A DNA stretch of 64,000 bases, taken from positions 1 through 64,000 of the forward strand of contig JAABUD010000289.1 of NCBI GenBank assembly GCA_011389555.1, written 5' to 3'. This document shows, one piece after another, positions 33,219 through 42,397 of this stretch (within the stretch, counting starts at the first letter, position 1; every line of letters begins with the position of its first letter). The position numbers and the translations under genes were made by a program. The notes below the pieces were generated by a model. It was not told the origin of the DNA and ran no database searches. It saw only the letters and a program-made list of their open reading frames with translations. This DNA comes from Desulfotignum sp. (GTDB taxonomy: Bacteria; Desulfobacterota; Desulfobacteria; Desulfobacterales; Desulfobacteraceae).

Positions 33219-33302
33219 TAATAGTAATCCCCCTAATCGAATTTAGTTACCCACATCCCTGGAGTGGTCAAACCGGGTCCATGAATGCGAGTACAATTTG
33301 CC

Positions 33303-33331
33303 TTTATAGCAATCAGTAAAAAAAAAATCAA
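33303..33331 (-). promoter_or_regulatory. Sigma-70 promoter of rpsA
   Basis: On the minus strand TTGATT (33326-33331), 17-base spacer, TATAAA (33303-33308), located between cmk and rpsA with a leader of about 80 bases. Confidence 0.65.
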
Positions 33332-33358
33332 CACAATAATCGATGGTTTTTGTTGATT

Positions 33359-34009
33359 CTACAGATGATGGCGCATCTCTTCCACCACCTGCGGGGCCGT
33401 CAGCCGGGAAGAATCGATCAGAATCGCATCGGGCGCGGGTTTCAACGGTGCCCGGGTCCGGCGTGTATCCTGGTCGTCCCGGGCAGCCATATCGGCCTGA
33501 ATTCGGGACAACTCCTTTGCAGTATCCGGCATTTCATCAAACCGGCGCTTCGCCCGGACCGCCAGATCCGCCACCAGAAAAAACTTGACCGTGGCATCGG
33601 GAAACACCACCGTGCCCATGTCCCGGCCCTCGAATACCGCATCCTGCTGCCGGGCGATCCGGCGTTGAATATCCAGCAGCGCGGCCCGGACTGCCGGTCT
33701 GGCAGAGGTTGCAGAGGCCAGCAGGGTGATCTCAGGGGTGCGGATAAACGGTGTGATATCTTTGCCTGAAGACAACACCCGCATTTCCTCGTTTTCCAGC
33801 ACCACATTCAGGTCCAGGCCGGACAAAAACAGATCCAGCGCGTCATCGTTTTTCCATGCAGTCTGCTGCCGGTCGATTTCAAAGGCCACTGCCCGGTAAA
33901 GGGCCCCGGTATCCACCCGGACACAGCCGAGTGTTTCGGCCAGCAGTTTACTGACTGTTGTTTTACCGGCTCCGGCCGGCCCGTCAATGGTGATGATTCG
34001 ATATGTCAT
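33359..34009 (-). CDS. cmk: Cytidylate kinase
   Basis: 216 residues from the ATG at 34009, which overlaps the hisC stop (ATGA); a longer frame to 34039 lies inside hisC. It phosphorylates CMP and dCMP with ATP. The P-loop IDGPAGAGKTTVSK, RVDTGALYRA, and GRDMGTVVFPDA with the later RRFDEMPD are standard for the family. The cmk-rpsA order is conserved across many bacteria. Confidence 0.95.
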   Translation of the reverse strand: MTYRIITIDGPAGAGKTTVSKLLAETLGCVRVDTGALYRAVAFEIDRQQTAWKNDDALDLFLSGLDLNVVLENEEMRVLSSGKDITPFIRTPEITLLASATSARPAVRAALLDIQRRIARQQDAVFEGRDMGTVVFPDATVKFFLVADLAVRAKRRFDEMPDTAKELSRIQADMAARDDQDTRRTRAPLKPAPDAILIDSSRLTAPQVVEEMRHHL

Positions 34010-35094
34010 GACAGCACCGCTTTCAATGCTGAGATACATGCCCGGTTTTCTTGAGAAGTGCCCGCGTTGATTCGTAAAAACGTGTCAAACCCGTAGGATT
34101 TCATGGACCGGACAATCACGCCGTGGTGAAGCAGCCGGGTGAACAATTCTGTGGCATCGGTTTTGACATCCACCATCAGAAAGTTGGCCTGGGTGGGCAA
34201 CGGATCCAGCCCCAAACCAGATAGTTCGCGGGTGAAAAAATCGATGCCCTCATGAACCGTGTCAATGCTTTTGCGCAAAAAATCCTGATCCGCCAGGGCC
34301 GCTTCCGCCGCTGCCTGGGCCAGTCCGTTGACATTGAACGGCTGCCGGATCCGGTTGAGGATCTGTGCCGCCTCCCTGTGCATGATGCCATAACCGATCC
34401 TGAATCCGGCCAGGCCATAGGCTTTGGAAAACGTTCTCAAGGTCACGACCCGGGGATCTGCCAGAGGGCTGTCCAGGGAATTGTACACGGCCGGATCCCG
34501 CACAAATTCCATATAGGCTTCATCCACCACGATCAGCACGTCTGGCGGGACCCGGTCTGCAAATGCGGCAAACGCCTCCGTTGTAATGATGCTGCCCGTG
34601 GGATTGAAAGGATTGGTGACAAACACCATTTTTGTTCCGGAAGACATCTTTCCATGCATGGCCGACAAAGGGGTGTCAAATCCGGACAAGGGCACCATCA
34701 CCGGGACCCCTTTGGCGGTTTTCACACTGATTTCATACATGAGAAAAGAGGGCAGCGGCATGACAGCATGATCCCCGGGGTTGAGAAATGCGTGGGCCAG
34801 CAGAGCGATCAGATCATCCGACCCGTTTCCCAGAACGATATTTTCCGGCCCTACCTTGTGATACCGGGCCAGATTTCGGCATAGATCATGGGCCACCGGC
34901 TCGGGATACCGGTTCATATGGTGCAGGTTTTTCATCACCGCATCCGTGACCTGTGGCGAAAATCCTAACGGATTCTCATTGGATGCCAGTTTCACCGCGG
35001 ACTGAATGTTGAATTCTCTTTCAAGGGCCTTTAACGGCTTGCCCGCCTCATACGGCTTTATGGAAGCGATGGAATCACTGATTTTGAACAACAT
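34006..35094 (-). CDS. hisC: Histidinol-phosphate aminotransferase
   Basis: 362 residues from the ATG at 35094, with GGAAGGAAA upstream. A fold-type I PLP enzyme converting imidazole-acetol phosphate and Glu to histidinol phosphate. Seen: ASNENPLGFSP, LGNGSDDLI, VFVTNPFNPTGS, DEAYMEF and the PLP-Lys motif TFSKAYGLAGFRIGYG. The start begins beyond the signal-free extension of the longer frame. First gene of hisC-cmk-rpsA-sppA. No other his genes are near. Confidence 0.93.
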   Translation of the reverse strand: MLFKISDSIASIKPYEAGKPLKALEREFNIQSAVKLASNENPLGFSPQVTDAVMKNLHHMNRYPEPVAHDLCRNLARYHKVGPENIVLGNGSDDLIALLAHAFLNPGDHAVMPLPSFLMYEISVKTAKGVPVMVPLSGFDTPLSAMHGKMSSGTKMVFVTNPFNPTGSIITTEAFAAFADRVPPDVLIVVDEAYMEFVRDPAVYNSLDSPLADPRVVTLRTFSKAYGLAGFRIGYGIMHREAAQILNRIRQPFNVNGLAQAAAEAALADQDFLRKSIDTVHEGIDFFTRELSGLGLDPLPTQANFLMVDVKTDATELFTRLLHHGVIVRSMKSYGFDTFLRINAGTSQENRACISALKAVLS

Positions 35095-35155
35095 GCATCT
35101 GTTTCCTTCCCAAAAAAACACAGATAAAAATAAATAATCGTTGCGGTCCAGCATT

Positions 35156-35184
35156 CACATAGTTAGGATTTGATATTTTGTCAA
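35156..35184 (-). promoter_or_regulatory. Sigma-70 promoter of the hisC operon
   Basis: On the minus strand TTGACA (35179-35184), 17 bases, TATGTG (35156-35161); it lies in the short divergent region shared with the DUF1343/NamZ gene. Confidence 0.65.
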
Positions 35185-35228
35185 CGATAACGATAACTCG
35201 AAAAATAATAAACTCTTTGGAGAACCAT

Positions 35229-36404
35229 ATGCCGCCTTGTGTCACCATCGGACTTGAAAACCTGGAGCACGGATTCACGTCAACCCTCACAGGCCGCCGG
35301 CTGGGCCTGCTGGCCAACCCCGCCTCGGTGGATTTTCGATTCCGCCATGCCGTCCAGGTCATCCAGGACCTGTTTCCCGGTCAGTTGACCACGATTTTTT
35401 CCCCCCAGCACGGATTTTATGCGGAAAAGCAGGACAACATGATCGAATCCCCCCATGGCAGGGAACCCGAACTGGGGATCCCCATCTACAGCCTGTACAG
35501 TCACACCCGGATTCCCACGGCACAGATGTTTGCCAACCTGGACATACTGGTGGTGGATATTCAGGATGTGGGGACCCGGGTGTACACGTTTATCTATACC
35601 ATTTCCTATTGCATGGAGGTGGCGGCCCGAACCGGTACACCGGTGATCATTCTGGACCGGCCCAATCCCATTGGCGGCACCCGGGTGGAGGGCAATGTCC
35701 TGAAACCGGAATCGGCGTCGTTTGTGGGCCGTTTTCCCGTCCCCATGCGCCACGGCATGACCGTCGGAGAAATCTGCCGGTTTTTCAACCGGGAATTTCA
35801 GATCGGGTGCGACCTGACCGTGGTGCCCATGTCCGGCTGGAAACGCGATATGTACTGGAACGATACCGGGCGGCCATGGATTCTGCCTTCGCCCAACCTG
35901 CCCACGCCCTTGTCCTGCATGGTCTATCCGGGGCAGGTGATTTTTGAAGGAACCAATATCAGTGAAGGCCGCGGCACCACCCTGCCCTTTGAGTGCTTCG
36001 GGGCCCCGTTCCTGGACACGGGGGCCATGGCGCCGATATTGAACCGAAAAGTTGCCGGGGCCTGTTTCAGGCCGGTGTGTTTCCAGCCCACATCCGGCAA
36101 ATGGCAGGATCGGGCCTGCCATGGATTTCAGATCCATGTCACCGACAAAACGGTCTTTAAACCTTATACCGCTTCCCTGCTGGCATTACAGCAGATCATC
36201 AAACATCATCCGGATGCCTTTGAATTCAAACCGCCCCCGTATGAGTATGAATATGACCGCCTTCCAATGGACCTGATTTTAGGAGATCCGGCCCTTCGCA
36301 CCGATCTTTGCACCATGGCGGACATCCGGGACATCCAGGCCCGGTGGCAGCCGGAACTGGAGACATTCAAAGCCGTGTCACGCACCTGTTACCTGTATGA
36401 CTGA
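35229..36404 (+). CDS. namZ: DUF1343 protein, NamZ-type exo-beta-N-acetylmuramidase
   Basis: 391 residues from the ATG at 35229, chosen for GGAG six bases before it. DUF1343 family members include NamZ of Bacillus, which releases MurNAc from the non-reducing end of peptidoglycan fragments. Seen: NPASVD, FSPQHGFY, DIQDVGTRVYTFIYT, LDRPNPIGG and FEGTNISEGRGTTLPFE, all core DUF1343 motifs. No signal peptide is evident, so cytoplasmic action on imported fragments is likely. A MurNAc kinase/uridylyltransferase fusion is encoded 3 kb downstream on the same strand. Function is by family; the symbol is tentative. Confidence 0.82.
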   Translation: MPPCVTIGLENLEHGFTSTLTGRRLGLLANPASVDFRFRHAVQVIQDLFPGQLTTIFSPQHGFYAEKQDNMIESPHGREPELGIPIYSLYSHTRIPTAQMFANLDILVVDIQDVGTRVYTFIYTISYCMEVAARTGTPVIILDRPNPIGGTRVEGNVLKPESASFVGRFPVPMRHGMTVGEICRFFNREFQIGCDLTVVPMSGWKRDMYWNDTGRPWILPSPNLPTPLSCMVYPGQVIFEGTNISEGRGTTLPFECFGAPFLDTGAMAPILNRKVAGACFRPVCFQPTSGKWQDRACHGFQIHVTDKTVFKPYTASLLALQQIIKHHPDAFEFKPPPYEYEYDRLPMDLILGDPALRTDLCTMADIRDIQARWQPELETFKAVSRTCYLYD

Positions 36405-36441
36405 CCGGTATCTTGTCTGCTTGAACCCGATGGTCGGGCAT

Positions 36442-36474
36442 AAAAAAAAGGGCCGGTGTGAAACTGGCCCTTGC
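36442..36474 (-). terminator. Intrinsic terminator of the small membrane protein gene
   Basis: On the minus strand AAGGGCC and GGCCCTT (36466-36472 and 36448-36454) pair around 11 bases, followed by a run of T's. It ends the gene at 36517-36774. Confidence 0.75.
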
Positions 36475-36516
36475 TGTATACAAATGCGTTGAATTGGGTT
36501 CACTTGAACCGGTTGC

Positions 36517-36774
36517 CTAATTTTTTTTCAGCTCGTTGAGTTCTTTTTCCAGTTCCGCGATTCTTGATTTATCGTCCGCAGGGGCATCCTTGCCTTCCTT
36601 GTTCTTCCAGGAATCCTTGAGTTCGTCAAACCCGAGATACAGTGCAAGTCCACCGCCCAGCAACAGTACCGGCGGAATACATCCGGCCAGAAGGTTTAAA
36701 AAATGACCAAACCAGACTGCCAGTCCGACCACACCGAGAAGCACAGCAATTGCACCGCCGATCAACGTTTTCAT
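36517..36774 (-). CDS. Small two-helix membrane protein with charged tail
   Basis: 85 residues. Two hydrophobic segments (~4-25 and ~30-50), a short amphipathic bridge, then an acidic/basic tail with a predicted short coiled-coil (SRIAELEKELNELKK). AGGAGG-like site upstream and a terminator downstream, so it is a real single gene. The two-helix layout and the GGGLALYLGFDELK end of helix 2 remind me of MamI-like small proteins found also in non-magnetotactic relatives, but I would not transfer that function. Confidence 0.75.
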   Translation of the reverse strand: MKTLIGGAIAVLLGVVGLAVWFGHFLNLLAGCIPPVLLLGGGLALYLGFDELKDSWKNKEGKDAPADDKSRIAELEKELNELKKN

Positions 36775-37004
36775 AAATACTTCCTCCTTGTTTTTTTTTC
36801 ACCACCCAAAAATGGTAACACAACCAAAAAAGCTTACTTGTCAATAGATTTTGGAAAATAGCACAGGCATATTGATTTATCAAGATTATTTTGGGACAGC
36901 CACCGGCTGGTTTTCAACTATTCAGGTTGCCTTTACAGGTCAGGTTTGATAATAAATGAAGGTTGGCTGCACCGCAGCAAGGCCATAACCATAAGGGACG
37001 ATCC

Positions 37005-39650
37005 ATGCACTTTTTCCAGTTTTTCAAAACCCTGATTCCCAGGACCCGGGCCAGAATACGCTGTACCATCGATTACCTGTTGGGAGATACATCCGATTAT
37101 TTCACCAATCTTTACCCGGGCAATCACAGCTGTATCACCCGAAAAATATTGAACCGCCTGGTTCGAAAAGTCAATCTGGATGAGCACAACCTGGAAAAAA
37201 TCAAGGCGTCAAATCCTGACGCATGTATTATATATGCCAGTAAAAACAAACGGTTGTTTGATTTCCTTTATTTTCATACCCGGCTTACAGCGCTGGATCT
37301 GCCCTATCCGGAACTGGGGTTTGATCTGCGTTTCTTTTTTCTGCTGCCGGTGAAGCGGTTGTGCCGGATCTGGCTGTCTCATCTGGATTATTTTTTCCAT
37401 CATTTCACATTCAAGGATTTTTACAAATCCGGGTACGCGTTTGACCAGCTGTATTCCGGAAAATCCGGATTTCTGCACCTGATCGAAGAAGATGATTTCT
37501 ATAACCGGTTCATCCGTGCCACGCCCGATCCGCTGTACCACCTGATCGAATATCAAAAGCATATGACACGCCCGGTGATCATCATTCCCGAAGATATCAT
37601 CTATGTGACCAAACCCATGCACAAAAACCCGGGGTTAGGGGAGATTCTGTTCGGAACCCATGAAAAACCCGGATGGTTGAAACGAATGACGATTCTGCTG
37701 CGCCAACCGGAAAAAATCCGGGTGGAACTGGCCCCCCCGGTGAATCTAAAGGAATTTCTGGCCAGGCCGGAAATTGAACGACTGGATTCGGAATTTCAGA
37801 CCCACCGGTTGAGAAGTTTTCTGGTGGATATCCTGAACCGCCAGAGAAAAAGTATTACCGGACCGGTACTCAAATCCCGCCAGGAAATCACGGAAGATAT
37901 CCTGACCCGCCAGTCTCTCAGGGAATTTCTGGCGGATTACGCCGCAGAAAAAAATATTTCCTTGAAAAAGACCAACAAAAAAGCCGCCGCCTATATCAAT
38001 GAAATTGCCGCCAATTACAACCTGCGGATCATCAATTTAGGCAACTGGATACTCACCTGGATATTCAAAAACATTTTCGAAGGCCTGGTGGTGGATCAGA
38101 AACAGATCAACCGGATGCGGGAAAAATACACGGAAGCCCCGTTGATCCTGGTGCCCTGCCATAAAAGCCACTTAGACTATCTGCTGCTGCCTTATGTCAT
38201 GTTCAGAAACAACATGCCCTGCCCCCATATTGCGGCCGGGAAAAATCTGTCTTTCTGGCCTCTGGGTCCATTGTTCCGGGGAGGGGGGGCGTTTTTTCTC
38301 AGACGGACCTTCAAAGGGGCGACCCTGTATACCAAAATCTTTGCCGCATACCTGGAAAAATTGCTGTACGAAGGATTCAATATCAAAATTTTCATCGAAG
38401 GGGGCCGGAGCCGCACCGGCAAACTGCTGACTCCCCGGCCCGGCGGTATGGGCATGATCATCAAGGCCTATCTGAACGGTGCCTGCGACAATCTGTATTT
38501 TGTACCCATTTTTGTCGGCTATGACCGTGTTCTGGAGGAGGATGCTTATCTCAAGGAGATCGAAGGCGGCAGCAAAAGCCCGGAAACCCTGAAAGGACTG
38601 ATCAACACCCGCAAGTTCCTAAAAAAAAAATACGGCAAAGTCTATATCCGTTTCGATGAGCCCATTTCCATCAAAGATTATCTTCACCAGACACACATGA
38701 AACCTGACCGGGCAACGGACAAAGAGTTCATGGATTTTGTCAAAAAATTCAGTTACAAATTGATGGCCGCCATCAACAAGCAGGCCGTGGCGACCCCCCA
38801 CGGCATCATCGCAAGTGCCATTTTGAACAGCCCGAAGAACAGCTTTTCCAAAGGACAGATGATCGAACGGGCCCACACCTATCTCAACCTTCTGATGAAC
38901 GACAAAGTGGAACTGTCGGAAACCCTGCTTCTGGATCTGGACAACACGTTCAGCACGGTCATCCACAATTTTCTGTCCAGAAATTTCATGGAACTGGTGG
39001 ATGAGGACGAAGAAGAGATCACGGACGACACCTATTTTATTGTCAAACACAACAAACGGGCCATTCTGGATTATTACAAAAATTCAGTCATCTCTTTTTT
39101 TGTTCCGGCCGCTTTTACGGCCGTGGCCATTCTGGAGGTGGACCAGTTCAAGTTCGCATTGCCGGATCTGGTGCGAAGGTTTCAGTTTCTGGAAAAAATC
39201 TTTCATGATGAGTTTTTCAATGACACGGAGATCACGTGTGAAGAACATATCTCCAACTGTATCAAAGGATTCATCAATGAAGGCATTCTGGTACCGGATC
39301 CCGCCCGCATGGACATGCTGAACCTGACGTCCCGGGGACTGCGCAAACTCAAATGGTTTGCCGCATTCCTGCTGCCCTTTCTGGAGTCCTATCAAACCGC
39401 GCTGTTTTATTTTGAAAAAGAACAGAAAGCCCTGCCGGATGAAAAAGAACTGGCCAAAAGAATTCATTCCCACGGGGCCCGGCTGTATAAACGCAAACAG
39501 GTGACCCTGAAAGAATCGCTGTCCTTGATCAATTACAGGAATGCGGCCCGATTTTTCTGTCAGAACAAAATCACCGGATCTCAAGACCAGATTCAAATCG
39601 ATTACTTTAAACAGATCATCTCCCGGTTGATCCGGGTGATCGGTTCCTGA
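37005..39650 (+). CDS. plsB: Glycerol-3-phosphate 1-O-acyltransferase PlsB
   Basis: 881 residues from the ATG at 37005 (AAGGGA upstream). It makes 1-acyl-glycerol-3-phosphate from G3P and acyl-CoA or acyl-ACP at the inner membrane. Catalytic motifs lie in the middle: CHKSHLDYLLLPY (HxxxxD), GGAFFLRRTF, IFIEGGRSRTGK and a final VPIFVGYDRV. Length and the long flanking domains match E. coli PlsB rather than PlsY. The same strand carries the AmgK-MurU fusion ten bases on, and translation is probably coupled. Confidence 0.93.
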   Translation: MHFFQFFKTLIPRTRARIRCTIDYLLGDTSDYFTNLYPGNHSCITRKILNRLVRKVNLDEHNLEKIKASNPDACIIYASKNKRLFDFLYFHTRLTALDLPYPELGFDLRFFFLLPVKRLCRIWLSHLDYFFHHFTFKDFYKSGYAFDQLYSGKSGFLHLIEEDDFYNRFIRATPDPLYHLIEYQKHMTRPVIIIPEDIIYVTKPMHKNPGLGEILFGTHEKPGWLKRMTILLRQPEKIRVELAPPVNLKEFLARPEIERLDSEFQTHRLRSFLVDILNRQRKSITGPVLKSRQEITEDILTRQSLREFLADYAAEKNISLKKTNKKAAAYINEIAANYNLRIINLGNWILTWIFKNIFEGLVVDQKQINRMREKYTEAPLILVPCHKSHLDYLLLPYVMFRNNMPCPHIAAGKNLSFWPLGPLFRGGGAFFLRRTFKGATLYTKIFAAYLEKLLYEGFNIKIFIEGGRSRTGKLLTPRPGGMGMIIKAYLNGACDNLYFVPIFVGYDRVLEEDAYLKEIEGGSKSPETLKGLINTRKFLKKKYGKVYIRFDEPISIKDYLHQTHMKPDRATDKEFMDFVKKFSYKLMAAINKQAVATPHGIIASAILNSPKNSFSKGQMIERAHTYLNLLMNDKVELSETLLLDLDNTFSTVIHNFLSRNFMELVDEDEEEITDDTYFIVKHNKRAILDYYKNSVISFFVPAAFTAVAILEVDQFKFALPDLVRRFQFLEKIFHDEFFNDTEITCEEHISNCIKGFINEGILVPDPARMDMLNLTSRGLRKLKWFAAFLLPFLESYQTALFYFEKEQKALPDEKELAKRIHSHGARLYKRKQVTLKESLSLINYRNAARFFCQNKITGSQDQIQIDYFKQIISRLIRVIGS

Positions 39651-39659
39651 AGACGGGTC

Positions 39660-41342
39660 ATGAACGCATTGATTCTGGCCGCCGGATTCGGGACCCGGCT
39701 GTTGCCCTATACCCGGACCCTGCCCAAACCGCTGCTCACTCTGGGCGGCAAACCAATTTTGCAGCATACCATCGAGCGGTTGATTCAAAGCGGGTGCCGT
39801 CGGATTCTGGTCAACACCCACCACCTGTCCCGCCAGATCACCGATTTTCTGGACCACCTGAATATCGGCCCGGATGTGGAGATCCGCTCCGTGCATGAGC
39901 CCCGGATACTGGATACCGGCGGTGCCATTGCCAATATCAAAGACGAAATGAAAGATCACAGCTTTTTTGTGATCAACAGCGATGTGATCACAGATATCGA
40001 TCTGACTTCCGTGTGGCGGTTTCATCTGGCAAACCAGGCACTGGCCACCCTGGTGCTCCATGATCGAACCGATTACAACCAGGTGACCCTGGATGCGGAT
40101 GCCTGGATCACCGGATTTCGTTCCCCCGGCCAGGGGCTGGCATTCACCGGCATCCAGGTGCTGTCTCCGGAAATTTTCGACCATCTGCCCCGGCAGCGTG
40201 TGTTTTCCAGTATCGACTGGTACGCGCAATTGTGTCCGGCCAAAAAGATCAAAGCCTATGTGGCCCCGAACCTGTTCTGGGAAGACATCGGCACCATTGC
40301 GGCCTATTCACGCACGGCCCGGCAGTGGGTCAGTGCCCGGGCCCTTGACTTTCCAGTCACTTGCGTTGACATCCATGGGCTGTCAGGGGACGGTTCCGAC
40401 CGATCCTGGTTCCGGGCAAAGCCGGATTCAAACACGCCGTTTACGTTCAGTACCGCTGCCGGGTCGGTGGTGGTCTGCGATCACGGCATCTGCCTGCCGG
40501 ACACAGACCGGCGGGCCCAGCTCGATGCCTTTGTCGCCATTGGTAACCACCTGTATCACCAGGGTATCTGCGTCCCCCGGATTCTGGCCCATGATGCACT
40601 GAGCGGCGTGGTGGCGGTCCAGGATCTGGGAAACACCCATCTGGCCGACCGGGTGAAACAGATGCCGGACCGGTCTCAAATAACGGATCTGTATCAAAAA
40701 GTCATTGACCGGCTGATCCGGTTTTCCCGAAAAGGGGCACAGGGGTTCGACCTGTCCTGGACCTGCCAGACCCCGTATTATTCCCGGACCCTGATTCTGG
40801 AAAACGAATGCCGGTATTTTATGGACCGATTCGTTCACGGCTATCTGGGCAGACATATTGATTTCCATGCCCTGGAAGATGAATTTCATTTCATTGCCGA
40901 TCAGGCATTGACCGGTGCCGTGGAAGGACTGATGCACCGGGACTGCCAGTCTAAAAACATCATGATCAAAAATGACACCCCGTTTTTCATCGATTTTCAA
41001 TCCGCCCGGATCGGCCCGCTGCAATATGATCTGGCATCCCTGTTACAGGATCCCTATGTGGACCTGCCGAAATCCGTTCAAAAAAACCTGCTGGTCTATG
41101 CCATGGACCGGCTGAACCTGATTTCCGCGGACCGTCGACAGCCGTTTATCCAGAACTTTGATTATTGTTTTCTGACCCGGAACCTACAGATCCTCGGCGC
41201 GTTCGCCTATTTGAGCCGGGTCAAAGGGAAATCCTGGTTTGAAACATACATACCCACGGCGATGGCATCTTTGAAACACTGGATGCACACAAAAGGGACC
41301 GATGATGTCCGCCGCCTCAAAAAACTGGTTCTGAGCCTGTAA
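39660..41342 (+). CDS. Fused MurNAc-1-phosphate uridylyltransferase and MurNAc/GlcNAc kinase (MurU-AmgK type)
   Basis: 560 residues. Residues ~1-225 are a sugar-1-phosphate nucleotidyltransferase: LAAGFGTRLLPYTRTLPKPL, VINSDVITD, ILDTGGAIANI and the metal-site FWEDIGT. Residues ~240-555 are an aminoglycoside phosphotransferase-fold kinase: catalytic loop LMHRDCQSKNIM and metal motif FIDFQSARIGP. In Pseudomonas the separate AmgK and MurU turn MurNAc into MurNAc-1-P and then UDP-MurNAc, bypassing de novo synthesis (and fosfomycin); here both steps are on one chain. With NamZ nearby a salvage role is likely. Other sugars as substrate cannot be excluded. Confidence 0.85.
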   Translation: MNALILAAGFGTRLLPYTRTLPKPLLTLGGKPILQHTIERLIQSGCRRILVNTHHLSRQITDFLDHLNIGPDVEIRSVHEPRILDTGGAIANIKDEMKDHSFFVINSDVITDIDLTSVWRFHLANQALATLVLHDRTDYNQVTLDADAWITGFRSPGQGLAFTGIQVLSPEIFDHLPRQRVFSSIDWYAQLCPAKKIKAYVAPNLFWEDIGTIAAYSRTARQWVSARALDFPVTCVDIHGLSGDGSDRSWFRAKPDSNTPFTFSTAAGSVVVCDHGICLPDTDRRAQLDAFVAIGNHLYHQGICVPRILAHDALSGVVAVQDLGNTHLADRVKQMPDRSQITDLYQKVIDRLIRFSRKGAQGFDLSWTCQTPYYSRTLILENECRYFMDRFVHGYLGRHIDFHALEDEFHFIADQALTGAVEGLMHRDCQSKNIMIKNDTPFFIDFQSARIGPLQYDLASLLQDPYVDLPKSVQKNLLVYAMDRLNLISADRRQPFIQNFDYCFLTRNLQILGAFAYLSRVKGKSWFETYIPTAMASLKHWMHTKGTDDVRRLKKLVLSL

Positions 41343-41354
41343 GGGAGCATTATT

Positions 41355-42197
41355 ATGAAAAATACTTTTGTCTTGATCAACGGACTGCCCGGAAATGTGG
41401 CTGCGACCATGGCCCGGGCCGTTGTGTCCGACCCGCGGTTTCAACTCATCCCTGTTTCTCTGACCGGACCCGATATCCGGGAACCATCTTTTCAGGTGGG
41501 TGAGATTCCTGTCACGCTCATCAAACCCGACGATCGAAAAACCGCTGTGTCAAAGATCCGGCAACAGTTCAGCGACTTCATTGCCATCGATTACACCCAC
41601 CCGTCCGCCGTCAATGACAATGCCCGGTTTTATGTCCAACACCACATTCCCTTTGTGATGGGCACCACGGGCGGTGACCGAAACGCTTTGGAATCAGATG
41701 TGTCCCGGGGGAACATCCCGGCGGTGATCGCGCCCAACATGGCCAAACAGATCGTGGGGTTCCAGGCCATGATGGCCTTTGCCGCAGACCAGTTCCCGAA
41801 TCTGTTCGCCGGGTATTCTCTTGAAATCAAAGAAAGTCACCAGCAGGAAAAAGCGGATACCTCCGGAACGGCCAAAGCCATGGTGGGATATTTCAACCGT
41901 CTGGGCGTAGATTTCAAACCGGAACAGATTCAACAGATCCGTGATCCGGAAGTCCAGCAAACCCAGTGGCACATTCCAGAACAGTATCTGTCCGGCCATG
42001 GCTGGCATACTTACACCCTGACCGCACCGGATGGAACCGCTGTGTTTGAATTCAAACACAATATCAACGGCCGGCAGATCTATGTGGAAGGCACGCTGGA
42101 TGCCGTCCTGTTTTTACAAAAGCAGATGACAGCCCCCATGGGTTCAAAACGGCTGTTCACCATGATGGATGTACTGCACCCGCAGGGGGAATCATGA
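41355..42197 (+). CDS. dapB: 4-hydroxy-tetrahydrodipicolinate reductase, plant-type DapB
   Basis: 280 residues. It reduces the dipicolinate precursor with NAD(P)H on the way to meso-DAP and Lys. The nucleotide loop is INGLPGNVA, not the GxxGxxG of E. coli DapB. IDYTHPSAV, MGTTGGDRN, APNMAKQIVG and the catalytic region KESHQQEKADTSGTAKA match the plant-type subfamily, also found in some bacteria. GGGAGC precedes the ATG. It overlaps the next gene by 4 bases. Confidence 0.9.
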   Translation: MKNTFVLINGLPGNVAATMARAVVSDPRFQLIPVSLTGPDIREPSFQVGEIPVTLIKPDDRKTAVSKIRQQFSDFIAIDYTHPSAVNDNARFYVQHHIPFVMGTTGGDRNALESDVSRGNIPAVIAPNMAKQIVGFQAMMAFAADQFPNLFAGYSLEIKESHQQEKADTSGTAKAMVGYFNRLGVDFKPEQIQQIRDPEVQQTQWHIPEQYLSGHGWHTYTLTAPDGTAVFEFKHNINGRQIYVEGTLDAVLFLQKQMTAPMGSKRLFTMMDVLHPQGES

Positions 42198-42397
42198 CCT
42201 TGAAAAAATCCCACAAAATTCTGCTGGCCCTGTTCGGATTGATCTACCTGATCTCACCGGTGGACCTGATTCCGGAATTTCTGGTCCCGGTTTTAGGATG
42301 GGTGGATGACGGGGTGATTCTTTATGTCATCTACCATTTGATCCGTTACAACCGGATGCCCTGGAACCTTTTTTTCAATAAAAGCAGAAAACCGTGA
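42194..42397 (+). CDS. DUF1232 (YkvA-like) small membrane protein
   Basis: 67 residues. The motif YLISPVDLIPEFLVPVLGWVDD is the DUF1232 signature, within two short hydrophobic helices; a basic tail follows. Function of the family is unknown. It overlaps dapB (ATGA) and the next hydrolase (GTGA), so it is translated in a chain with both. Confidence 0.9.
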   Translation: MTLKKSHKILLALFGLIYLISPVDLIPEFLVPVLGWVDDGVILYVIYHLIRYNRMPWNLFFNKSRKP

